From Anaerolineae bacterium (GTDB taxonomy: Bacteria; Chloroflexota; Anaerolineae; Anaerolineales; E44-bin32), in NCBI GenBank assembly GCA_011174825.1, contig DUEZ01000045.1, forward strand, positions 1 to 47,166: a stretch of 47,166 nucleotides of DNA, given 5' to 3'. The notes beneath the pieces were generated by a model. That model saw only the letters and a program-made list of their open reading frames with translations. It was not told where the DNA came from and searched no databases. A program made the position numbers and the translations under genes. Below, one piece after another: positions 27,332 to 35,001 of the stretch; position 1 is the first letter of the stretch, and each line of letters begins with the position of its first letter.

Positions 27332-28570
27332 CTAAAATAATCTGACCTCAACCTCTGTGCCTGCCGAGATACCGGTCGCTTCGGGAGAGATACGAACCAG
27401 TCCGTCGGCGCGGACAAGGGTGAAGATCAAGTTTGAGCGCCCAAAAACAGGTTCGGCCATCAATCCATCTTCTGTGATGTGCAGACGGACTGGCAGGTAG
27501 TCCTCGCGCCCTGCTTCCGAGGCTACATTGATGGACATCTGAGCCGATACCTTCGGAACCAGAGCCGACCGTTTCATTCCCATCAGCATTCTGATCAAAG
27601 GCACGACAAACAAACCAGCTACAACCAAGGCGCTTACAGGATTGCCAGGGAGACCGATCATCGGTACACCATCTGCGACGGCTAAGATGGTTGGCTTTCC
27701 AGGTTTGATCGCGATCCCATGGACAAGAACGCCAGGCTTTCCACAAGCGCCTAGGACATCAACAGTGATGTCCCTCGCACTGACAGATGAACCGGCCGTG
27801 ATGACGACGATGTCATCCTCGGCGTGTGCTTGTTTTGTCGCTTCATAGAGGGCGTCGTAACGATCGGGGATGATGCCGCGTGCGATCGGCTCACCCCCGG
27901 CTTGGGAAACGAGTGCGCTCAGTGTATGGGTGTTGATATCACGAATCTGACCTGCTTGTACCTCCTCATCCGGAGCTACGATCTCGTCACCCGTTGAAAG
28001 GAGCCCCACCCGTGGACGACGCGCAACGTTGACTTCGGTCACACCAAGTGCCAACATCCCACCAATTTCTTGAGCCCGGATCAGCATCCCAGCTTCCAAG
28101 ATGGTTTCGCCAGTCTTCACGTCCTCACCCTCCATGAGGACATGCTGCCCAACAGCAACCGGTTTGAGTACCTCTATCTCCCCTTCACGGATCACCTGTG
28201 TGTCTTCGATCATCACAACGGCATCGGCGCCATCGGGGATCATCCCTCCGGTGTGGATCAGCACGGATTGACCGGGTCCAACGACCAATTTGGCCGGGAC
28301 GCCCATATGGATCTCTCCGATCAGTTTAAGGTACGCAGGTAAGCTTGGGCTAGCGCCGTATGTATCAGCAGCGCGAACGGCGTACCCATCGTGTGTCGAT
28401 CGGGCGAAGGGTGGTAGAGGGTGTGGCGCTGTCACAGGTTCGTACAAAACACGATTCAGGGCTTCCACCGCAGGAATTCGTTCCGCTACTGTCTGGGCGG
28501 ATTCGGGGATAGATTTCAGGAAACGATTTAAGGCCTCAGTGGATGTGAGCAGGTGAAGGAACTCTGGCAT
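27332..28570 (-). CDS. moeA: Molybdopterin molybdenumtransferase MoeA
   Basis: 412 residues, a full-length MoeA. Motifs: STHDGYAVRAADTYGA around residue 60, HTGGMIPDGADAVVMIEDT around 110, STGDEIV, VITAGSSVSARD, and IGLPGNPVSALV. It finishes molybdenum or tungsten cofactor synthesis in the cytoplasm. It begins 2 bases after the UbiA-like gene, so it belongs to the operon cupin - UbiA-like - moeA - moeA-PBP. Two MoeA paralogues in one operon suggest separate metal or target specificities. Confidence 0.93.
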   Translation of the reverse strand: MPEFLHLLTSTEALNRFLKSIPESAQTVAERIPAVEALNRVLYEPVTAPHPLPPFARSTHDGYAVRAADTYGASPSLPAYLKLIGEIHMGVPAKLVVGPGQSVLIHTGGMIPDGADAVVMIEDTQVIREGEIEVLKPVAVGQHVLMEGEDVKTGETILEAGMLIRAQEIGGMLALGVTEVNVARRPRVGLLSTGDEIVAPDEEVQAGQIRDINTHTLSALVSQAGGEPIARGIIPDRYDALYEATKQAHAEDDIVVITAGSSVSARDITVDVLGACGKPGVLVHGIAIKPGKPTILAVADGVPMIGLPGNPVSALVVAGLFVVPLIRMLMGMKRSALVPKVSAQMSINVASEAGREDYLPVRLHITEDGLMAEPVFGRSNLIFTLVRADGLVRISPEATGISAGTEVEVRLF

Positions 28571-28572
28571 CT

Positions 28573-29490
28573 TTAGCTCAAGAGATAACCGATTAATTCA
28601 AGATAGATTGTCAACCCGAACAACCCTAGTGCGGCAATGGTCAAGTTACGTAACCGGGCGGGAAAACCACGCCGGATTCGTTCCATGTGCCAGACTTGAA
28701 TTACAGCCAATGGAAGCGCGATCAAAGCTCCGAGGGCAACCCGCCTCGGGAGGCCATTGATAAACGCGACGAGAAAGCTTGCGATCGCGAAGAAGATTGC
28801 GAGATCGTGGATACGCATCGCGGTTGCCCAACCCAAGCGGATCATCAGTGTTCGCTTCTCCAGCTTGACGTTACGAGCGTACTCTGGGAGTTCAAAACTG
28901 ATCATCATGGCGAAATGCAGTGCGACCAACGGCGTGGTGCTCATTAACATCAGTCTGTGAAGTTCACCGGTTTGCAGGGTGAAGCTGAAAGTTGGAATCA
29001 GTCCTGCAATGACCAGTGAAAGGGCCAACTCGCCATATCCAGAGGCGATAAGTCGAACGGGTGGGGTGCTGTAGAAAAAGTAACCGAGAAAGATTAGCAG
29101 CAAGATCAACCATGCTACAAGTGGGATCTGACCACCAACGAGCATAATCGAGACTAATGTGGCAGCGATGACCAAGCATATGATGGTCGCGTTGAGCGCG
29201 GTTTGTGGCGATAACCCTCCTGGAGCGAGGGCTTTGCTAACACCTAGATATGGGTTAGATCGAGAACCTTCAACCTCCAATTGAGGTTCGTGGTATTCGA
29301 AAGAATAGTGTGCCGCTAATTGCAATATAGTCACCAGACTTTGACCGAGCAAATAGATACCAACATCAAAGGGACGACCAAGGTAAGAAGCAATAGCGGA
29401 GCCGAGACCATAGAGCAGGGCTCCGCCTAATAAGGGTAGTGGGTGACTGAGACGGAGGAAGAGCCGCGTGCGCCCGAGGGTTATATTCAC
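28573..29490 (-). CDS. UbiA-superfamily prenyltransferase-like membrane protein with altered Asp motifs
   Basis: 305 residues with about nine membrane segments. The UbiA family pattern is seen in YFFYSTPPVRL near 138 and in KRTLMIRLGWATAMR near 212. However, the first Asp-rich motif is replaced by HYSFEYHE (61-68) and the second reads ELPEYARN (200-207), with Glu and Asn where Asp is expected. True UbiA enzymes use those Asp to hold Mg2+-diphosphate, so the activity is doubtful or altered. It starts at GTG, overlapping the cupin gene by 3-4 bases, and ends 2 bases before moeA. Confidence 0.8.
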   Translation of the reverse strand: MNITLGRTRLFLRLSHPLPLLGGALLYGLGSAIASYLGRPFDVGIYLLGQSLVTILQLAAHYSFEYHEPQLEVEGSRSNPYLGVSKALAPGGLSPQTALNATIICLVIAATLVSIMLVGGQIPLVAWLILLLIFLGYFFYSTPPVRLIASGYGELALSLVIAGLIPTFSFTLQTGELHRLMLMSTTPLVALHFAMMISFELPEYARNVKLEKRTLMIRLGWATAMRIHDLAIFFAIASFLVAFINGLPRRVALGALIALPLAVIQVWHMERIRRGFPARLRNLTIAALGLFGLTIYLELIGYLLS

Positions 29491-29915
29491 GCCTCGACCT
29501 CCCAGGGGATTTGATAATCACCTTTATGAATGCCTTCATCGTGAGTCGCTAGACGCAAGAGAGTCGCTGGTCCTTCTAGCACTCGGTATCCGAAGGCCAC
29601 GCCGAAAGGAACGAGCAATAAAGTAGGACGATCGCAGATCAAACGATACTGGTTGTCAAAGGTTGGTGAGTTCTGTCGAAGGTCATGCCAATGGAATTCG
29701 ACCTTTCCTTCACACAGCGCCCACACCTCATCAGCGACCTCGCGTACCATTAGTTTCACCGCTGACTTGGGGTAGGTACGGACTACCTCTGCGAACCCAA
29801 AACGACGCAAGATGTGATCCGAGTCACGCAAAGTCGGCCATCGGATAATCCCGGTTTCTTCGATGGGTTGGATGTTTTTGATGTAGAGATCGTGGATCGG
29901 ATATGTTTCAGGCAT
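29487..29915 (-). CDS. RmlC-like cupin-fold protein
   Basis: 142 residues. The sequence has a cupin-like core: VWALCEGKVEFHWHDLR, then RPTLLLVPFGVAFGYRVLEGPATLLRLA, and HKGDYQIPWE at the end. This last pattern resembles dTDP-4-dehydrorhamnose 3,5-epimerase, but the catalytic His/Asp context is not fully visible and the protein is shorter than RmlC (about 180). I do not assign an activity. It is the first gene of the cupin - UbiA-like - moeA operon, with a 4-base overlap into the next gene. Confidence 0.6.
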   Translation of the reverse strand: MPETYPIHDLYIKNIQPIEETGIIRWPTLRDSDHILRRFGFAEVVRTYPKSAVKLMVREVADEVWALCEGKVEFHWHDLRQNSPTFDNQYRLICDRPTLLLVPFGVAFGYRVLEGPATLLRLATHDEGIHKGDYQIPWEVEA

Positions 29916-29981
29916 GATTTTGAGTATTACGATATTTTATCAAAGATGGTCTGACAATGGTTTAGCCCACATCCTTCAGAT

Positions 29982-30011
29982 AGCCATCAGCTATCAGCTT
30001 TCAGCTATCAG
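29982..30011. repeat. Dispersed CATCAGCTATCAGC repeat, left arm
   Basis: Units of the form AGCCATCAGCTATCAGC and TTTCAGCTATCAG. An inverted relative lies at 30083-30112, so the two form the arms of a fold-back around about 70 unique bases. Related to 524-562. Confidence 0.7.
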
Positions 30012-30082
30012 TAATTACATAAAAAGTTCAGTACATGCTTCACGGTCTGAATTGAAGTATGGGGACAAAGATCTAAAAGGTG

Positions 30083-30112
30083 TTAGCTGATAGCTTATAG
30101 CTGAACGCTGAT
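30083..30112. repeat. Dispersed TTAGCTGATAGC repeat, right arm
   Basis: TTAGCTGATAGCTTATAGC followed by TGAACGCTGAT is the imperfect inverse of 29982-30011. It lies just downstream of the proline dehydrogenase stop (on -), so it could end its transcript. Confidence 0.7.
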
Positions 30113-30136
30113 TGTTCAATTCTTTCCGGATTTCAA

Positions 30137-31087
30137 TCATCCTCGGAAAAGGTTTGAAAGGAAGAACCATAGATTGGCGGGACGCTCAGCCAATCGACGC
30201 ATAAAGTAGGGATACCACTCAGTCCCATAAGGGACGTATATGCGGACGGGATAGCCTGAATCCTTCAACTCCTGCTGCAAATCACTGCGGATACCATGTA
30301 GCATCTGGAATTCAAGCGCTTCCTTCGGCAGCCCCGCCTTCTCTCTATATGCTCTAGCGAAGTCAATCCGTGCTGGATCGTGGGTCGCGATGGCTGCCAC
30401 TGGAGGAACTTTGCCTGTTGAGACCTCGCCATTGGTTAGTGAAGCGTCGATGAGGATCTTAACAATGCGGTCAAAATTCGCGTCAACATCCGCTTTACGA
30501 GGGTAGGCCACATCTGGAGACTCGCGATACGCACCCTTGCAAAGGCGGAAGTGCGCTCCCTCTGAAAGTAATTCCTTGGTGTCTTCTTCGCTGCGGTAGA
30601 GATAGGACTGGACAGCAATCCCAACGTTGGTCACTCCCTCAGCTCTCAGGGCGCGAAAGATCTGCCAGGTTCGATCGACGGTCGAAAAATCTTCTATATC
30701 GACTCGGACCATGATGCCATACTCCGCTGCTCGGGAAGCAATACGGTGCAGGTTTGAGAAGCAAAGATCTACATCGATGTTTAAGCCCAACTGCGTCAAT
30801 TTCACCGATATGTTCGATTCTGCTCCTGCCTGATTGATACGCAGGAGCGATTCAAGATAATCCTCTGTCGCGCTGAGGGCTTTTTCGGAAGTGTTGACGT
30901 TCTCACCTAGGTGATCCAGGGTGACGAACATACTGCGAGCGTTTAGCGTTTGGATCACCTTCAAAGCCTCCTCCAGTGTGTCACCGGCGATAAAACGAGA
31001 GGCCGCACGACGAGCAAAACGCCAGCCGGTAACAACACGGAGAGCCCAGGGAGCTTTAGATAGATAAATGAGGATGGCGCGTATCAA
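30137..31087 (-). CDS. Proline dehydrogenase (monofunctional)
   Basis: 316 residues, matching the stand-alone FAD-dependent ProDH of Gram-positives, Thermus and Chloroflexota. It oxidises proline to pyrroline-5-carboxylate at the membrane. Visible blocks: SVKLTQLGLNID, MVRVDIEDFS (FAD site), VGIAVQSYLYRS, RLCKGAYRES and the substrate motif YFMRRLAERPANL near the C-terminus. I choose a TTG start because AAGGAG sits 7 bases before it and the previous gene stops only 4 bases upstream. An ATG ten codons earlier lies inside that gene and has no such site. The P5C dehydrogenase partner is not adjacent. Confidence 0.92.
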   Translation of the reverse strand: MIRAILIYLSKAPWALRVVTGWRFARRAASRFIAGDTLEEALKVIQTLNARSMFVTLDHLGENVNTSEKALSATEDYLESLLRINQAGAESNISVKLTQLGLNIDVDLCFSNLHRIASRAAEYGIMVRVDIEDFSTVDRTWQIFRALRAEGVTNVGIAVQSYLYRSEEDTKELLSEGAHFRLCKGAYRESPDVAYPRKADVDANFDRIVKILIDASLTNGEVSTGKVPPVAAIATHDPARIDFARAYREKAGLPKEALEFQMLHGIRSDLQQELKDSGYPVRIYVPYGTEWYPYFMRRLAERPANLWFFLSNLFRG

Positions 31088-31091
31088 TTCT

Positions 31092-32120
31092 TCACTCCTT
31101 AGCCGTGTGGTTCGCAATCGATGTTACACAGGAGCCGAATGAGAATGCGTAGAAGGTCAGGCCAGGCTCGTTGATCGAAAGGGTGATTTCTCGTGATTGA
31201 ACATCGGGATTTCGCACCAGGGTGTACATCCTCGGTGCATCAATTCTTACTACTGCATGACCATCAGCGAGATATACATCCTCTCCGAATGAATCAGGGT
31301 GAAGAGGCTTCCCATCTTGAGTGATAGTGACACGTAATGGATCATCTCTGCGGTACGACAGCAGGGTGGGATCTGCTGATGGTGAGAGGACGGCATTAAC
31401 AGAGGCGGAATGATAGGGCAGGGTGATGGTTCCTTTTTCGCTTTCCATGGTCAGCCCGTCATCGATCACACGCCACGTACCCTCGAGATAGAACTGCCCG
31501 TCGAAGCGCTCTGTGGGTCGTTTGAATGTGAGTTGTTCTTCGAGAGGCGCTTGTGCGTTCCCCAAGGCGTCGATGTGCAGTTCGGGTGTAGTAGGTAAAC
31601 AAACTACGCCTGCTGCGTCCTCTGGACGAAGAGGAGGCAGGAGCTCCGTAAGCTCTAGATCCGGGTTCATCTCCGTCAGGAGTGATTGGATGGCGGCCTC
31701 GGATTGAGCGTAAGCACCTTCACCGATATGTCGATATCGCAGGTACCCTTTGCTATCGACCAAATACATGGTTGGCCAATAACGATTAGCGTAAGCTGTC
31801 CATATGGCTTGATCATTGTCAAGGATCACTGGCCAACGGATTCCCAGACGACCCACGGCCGCCTTCACCTGCCCAGGATCGCGAGCGAATTTGAACTCTG
31901 GTGTATGGACCCCGATGATCTCAAGTCCATGATCGGCGTAGCGATCGTACCAGGCTCGCAGGTAAGGCATAGTGCGCAGGCATTTTATTCAGGTGAAGTC
32001 CCAGATATCAATCATGACTGCTCGACCACGCAAACCGGTCATGGTGAGAGGTTCCAGGGCGTTGACCCAGGGGGCTTGTGGGAACTCAGGTGCACGTACA
32101 ATTGGGCGGGTGAGATCCAC
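31092..32120 (-). CDS. DipZ-like thioredoxin-fold protein with in-frame UGA at the first catalytic Cys (selenoprotein candidate)
   Basis: Read through the single TGA at 31989-31991, the protein is about 342 residues. The motif reads IDIWDFT-U-IKC-LRTMPYL, with U at residue 44 and C at 47. DipZ/TlpA-like homologues have Cys-Ile-Asn-Cys there, so TGA replaces the first, nucleophilic Cys. The frame is intact on both sides. A thioredoxin domain (VHTPEFKF, NRYWPTMYLVD) runs to about 155. It is followed by the beta-rich C-terminal domain of the DipZ family (FYLEGTWRV to LTFYAFSFGS). The start is uncertain. I favour GTG at 32118-32120 with a TACAAT -10 box 7 bases upstream (possibly leaderless). An ATG at 32219 lies inside a hairpin element. 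A pseudogene from a Cys-to-stop change is the main alternative. Confidence 0.75.
31944..31968 (-). promoter_or_regulatory. Candidate bacterial SECIS-like hairpin after the in-frame UGA
   Basis: On the transcript, UACC (25-28 bases after UGA) pairs with GGUA (38-41), closing a 9-base loop UGCGAGCCU with G at its second position. One more C-G pair forms beyond a mismatch. The distance to the loop (28) and the early G fit the loose bacterial SECIS pattern, but the stem is short. Confidence 0.35.
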
Positions 32121-32467
32121 AATAAGAATTGTAGCAGGAAATGATGGATGACTCCACTGAAAAAAGATCAACAACGAGAAGAGGACCGCTATGTGTGTGG
32201 GTGCGGGGGCAGCCCGCACTCACACACATAGCCCTCGCTACTCCTCGATGGTAGTTTTTCAGTGCACTCATGGATTGAACGAATAATGGGGCAATGCGGG
32301 CAATATACAGCTTGGGGCGGGCTCGTTCTTGTGCTAGCATAAGCAGGGGTGGAGTTCAACGATTGGGAAAGTTTTGAGAAGATGCACTCAACCAGTATTT
32401 GACTATACTGAGATCACCGTCGCCCCATTTTGGCAGACATGATAGACGCAGGAGGGAGTGATCAACC
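32121..32467. other. Divergent intergenic region with a foldback element
   Basis: This gap lies between the selenoprotein candidate (-) and the pentapeptide gene (+). It contains the element at 32155-32264 and, near 32399-32409, TTTGACTATACT, which may be promoter sequence for the + gene. A TACAAT box at 32128-32133 faces the - gene. No other coding frame is convincing. Confidence 0.6.
32155..32264. mobile_element. Small foldback (MITE-like) element with 10-base terminal inverted repeats
   Basis: CACTGAAAAA at 32155-32164 is inverted as TTTTTCAGTG at 32255-32264. Inside, 32189-32207 and 32213-32231 form a 19-bp stem (one G-T) with the alternating CTATGTGTGTG end and a GGGG-rich tip. ACTC flanks both sides (32151-32154 and 32266-32269), a possible target duplication. 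It encodes nothing of its own. Confidence 0.5.
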
Positions 32468-32986
32468 ATGGCGGATTTCACTCGCAAGGAGATTCAGAAT
32501 ATCATCGCATTGCATGGATGGATGGCAGGGGATAAAAAGGGTTCGATGAAAACTGGGATTGTTTTACGTGGTGTGGATTTAAGCGGTGTCGATCTGTCGG
32601 GGCTTTATCTCATGAATGCGATTCTGAGCCGGGCTGATCTCAGTGAAGCGAAATTGAGCAGCGCGTATCTGTTCGGTGCCTATCTCAGTAGGACCAATCT
32701 CAGGGGAGCTGATCTCAGTTGGGCGGACCTTAGAGAGGCGGATATGGAGGGGGCGAATTTGTATGATGCGAAATTACATGGGGCAGATCTGAGAAAGGCC
32801 AACCTTCAGGAAGTCGACATGCGAGGGGCCGACTTGCGCGAAGCCGATCTACGTGACACGCAACTTATGGGCACCGACCTGCGTGGGGCGGACCTCCGTG
32901 ATGCTCGAGTTACCCCTGAGTCACTTGGACAGGTTGCCTCCTTGATGAGCGCGTTTCTCCCCGATGGTTCTAGGGGAGAAGGTTAA
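32468..32986 (+). CDS. Pentapeptide-repeat protein
   Basis: 172 residues. After an N-terminal 30-residue segment, most of the protein is tandem A(D/N)LxX pentapeptides such as LRGAD, LSWAD, LREAD, LRKAN, which fold into a right-handed quadrilateral beta helix. About 20 repeats run from residue 33 to 150. A GGAGGGAG site lies upstream of the ATG. Pentapeptide proteins include gyrase-protecting DNA mimics (Qnr-like), but many have unknown roles; there is no signal peptide and no effector domain. Function not assigned. Confidence 0.9.
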   Translation: MADFTRKEIQNIIALHGWMAGDKKGSMKTGIVLRGVDLSGVDLSGLYLMNAILSRADLSEAKLSSAYLFGAYLSRTNLRGADLSWADLREADMEGANLYDAKLHGADLRKANLQEVDMRGADLREADLRDTQLMGTDLRGADLRDARVTPESLGQVASLMSAFLPDGSRGEG

Positions 32987-33177
32987 GATTGAGACTTGTC
33001 GAATGATTGTGACTTGACGAAATGAACCATCTTAGGATTTATGACCCGCGGGTGGGGGAGAATATCATCCGCTAAGCTTGAAGTGGTTGGTGATCCATAA
33101 TTCCGTGAATTCGTGTCCAAAGTAGATTACGAAAAAGCATCGCGATATTCTCAGCAAGGGTGGTAGAATCTGCCGCC

Positions 33178-34101
33178 ATGGTTGATAACTTTTCGAGTGC
33201 GGATACACAGCCGGTAGCGGCAAAACGTTTCTCCCCTAACGATCAAATCCAATCCGAGGAGGTTGTGAAACCTCGCAGACGATTGGCAGGCTGCTGCTCT
33301 TCCGTGCTGTTGTTTGCCATCCTGGTATGTCTCCTCGTATCTGTTTTATTCTTCCTGCCTACCCGAACCAACATACTTCTCATTGGAATCGATCGTACGC
33401 CTCCGGGAACGGCTGTTGGACGAAGCGATACGATCATTCTTGTTACCGTTCAACCTTTGAAATCCTATGTAGGGATGCTTTCCATACCGCGTGATCTATG
33501 GGTTAGCATTCCTGGAGTGGGTGAAAATCGAATCAATGCCGCATATTTCTTGGCCGAAAATGAGCAGCAGGGAATGGGTCCATCAGCTGCGATGAGGACT
33601 CTCGAGACCAACTTCGGTGTGGATGTACCTTACTATGTGCGTATTCAATTTGACGGCATTCAGGACATTGTTGAGTTATTGGGAGGGGTGCCCATTGAGC
33701 TTGACCAAGCAACAGCCATTCTTCCCGCGGGAAATCACGTTTTGGATGGGGCAACAGCTTTAGCTTTTGTACGCGACCGTGCCGGGAGTGATGATTTCTT
33801 CCGCATGGAGCGCGGGCAGATGTTAATTCGAGCTGTTTTCAGGCGTTTTTTGGCTCCGGAGATCTGGCCGCGATTACCCGTCATATGGGTTTCCATGATC
33901 AAGAACTTTGACACGAACATACCCCCTTGGGTGTGGCCTAGCCTTGGCCTAACGCTCCTGCGGGTTGGGCCGGAGGGCGTTGACGCCCGTGTCGTTGGGC
34001 GTGACATGGTGCAGGGTTTCACCACCCAAAGTGGGGCCCAAGTGTTGGCACCGGATTGGTCGAAGATAAACCCGGTTTTGCTGGAAATGTTCGGGCAGTG
34101 A
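33178..34101 (+). CDS. LytR-CpsA-Psr (LCP) family protein
   Basis: 307 residues from this ATG. A cytoplasmic N-terminus of about 45 residues is followed by one membrane helix (SSVLLFAILVCLLVSVLFFLP), then an outside LCP domain. The family pattern is LLIGIDRTPPGTAVGRSDTIIL, then MLSIPRDLWVSIPGVGENRINAAY, and LAFVRDRAGSDDFFRMERGQ. The Arg/Asp residues bind polyprenyl phosphate. LCP proteins attach glycopolymers to the cell wall in Gram-positives; in Chloroflexota the acceptor is uncertain. A GTG at 33160 is in frame; a TAGAAT -10-like box just before the ATG would suit a leaderless transcript. Confidence 0.9.
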   Translation: MVDNFSSADTQPVAAKRFSPNDQIQSEEVVKPRRRLAGCCSSVLLFAILVCLLVSVLFFLPTRTNILLIGIDRTPPGTAVGRSDTIILVTVQPLKSYVGMLSIPRDLWVSIPGVGENRINAAYFLAENEQQGMGPSAAMRTLETNFGVDVPYYVRIQFDGIQDIVELLGGVPIELDQATAILPAGNHVLDGATALAFVRDRAGSDDFFRMERGQMLIRAVFRRFLAPEIWPRLPVIWVSMIKNFDTNIPPWVWPSLGLTLLRVGPEGVDARVVGRDMVQGFTTQSGAQVLAPDWSKINPVLLEMFGQ

Positions 34102-34278
34102 CCTTGCGCTCCCCTTATATTCTCTGTAGAATGTTGGCAATTGTGCATAAAATCACCTAGGGGTGTTGATTGTCTTGGTGATGGCCTACGCGGTTTTTGC
34201 GCGTGGCGAACGAAGCAATGCATACAGTCGGGTCGCTCGCATTAACGGCGAGCGTTCTCTCTGTTTAAGGCAAGGTTG

Positions 34279-35001
34279 ATGATTCCTAAGTTCAAGCTGG
34301 TTGTATCGTCGGGATTGGACCAGATCGTGCGCAGTCTCCAGCGCTTGAACGCGAACTATGAACTCGGCCTGAGCTTGTTTAAACAATTACCATCAGCTGC
34401 GGTGTGGAGCGTGAGTAACTGTATTCTCACGGCCGTTGAAAGTGAAAAGGATCTTACTGAGCTTGAGCTCAAGCCGCCAGGCTTGATGCCTCCCAGCGAC
34501 GATGCTGGTAGGACCTGGAATGAAATCGGTCAGTTGTTTGACGAGATCGGGTGGATCTCGGGGTTCACACCGATCCTGATTGATGATCAAAGCACATTTT
34601 TAAATCGCTTCTTCGAGCTGGTGAAGGTCGCTGAGTCCTCCGAGGCAGAAGAGGTTGATGAAGATGAACGTCGAACTCTTGAAAAGGATAAGGAAAGAGT
34701 GGAGGTATATTTAGCGGAGCATGAACGGGTGATTAACATGACGCTGGCAGAGCGAGCCACATTGTGGCTCGAGGGTCTTGATAAAACCGGTGTTCCTGTT
34801 TTATCGGAGCTTGAGCATGGAATCCTTGAAGTCTACCGTGATTTGAGGGATGCCGGGCTGAAGATCAGCGACGAGCGTATTGCTGCTCGTTTATCCGTCG
34901 AGAAGGGGATTCGAAACAAAAAGGGCGATCCCTACACTCTCCGCTGGATACGTGAGATTCGCCAGCGATTGATTGAGAAGGGGTATGATTTGAAGGTTTG
35001 A
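34279..35001 (+). CDS. Protein of unknown function with acidic coiled-coil and possible C-terminal winged-helix
   Basis: 240 residues; I do not recognise it. No signal peptide or membrane segment. The middle (about 118-155) is highly charged, EAEEVDEDERRTLEKDKERVEVYLAEHE, and likely helical. The C-terminal 60 residues (LEVYRDLRDAGLKISDERIAARLSVEKG to YTLRWIREIRQRLIEKGYDLKV) resemble a winged-helix DNA-binding fold: helix, turn, recognition helix, wing. A start at the TTG just before the ATG is possible; AAGG lies 8 bases from the ATG. It sits alone between the LCP gene and a repeat-rich gap. A regulatory role is a guess. Confidence 0.6.
   Translation: MIPKFKLVVSSGLDQIVRSLQRLNANYELGLSLFKQLPSAAVWSVSNCILTAVESEKDLTELELKPPGLMPPSDDAGRTWNEIGQLFDEIGWISGFTPILIDDQSTFLNRFFELVKVAESSEAEEVDEDERRTLEKDKERVEVYLAEHERVINMTLAERATLWLEGLDKTGVPVLSELEHGILEVYRDLRDAGLKISDERIAARLSVEKGIRNKKGDPYTLRWIREIRQRLIEKGYDLKV

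Noticed and set aside
29982..30112. CRISPR array
   Set aside because: Only two imperfect, inverted units with irregular spacing; no cas genes in the window.
31989..31991. UGA read as Trp through an alternative genetic code
   Set aside because: UGA terminates rpsC, rplX, mazG and others in the window at the normal family length, and Trp is coded by TGG throughout.
31989..32219. A separate short gene upstream of a truncated thioredoxin
   Set aside because: Both halves are in the same frame and join into one thioredoxin motif at the TGA. Separately, neither half would make a complete fold. The ATG at 32219 lies inside the hairpin element, so I do not use it as a start.
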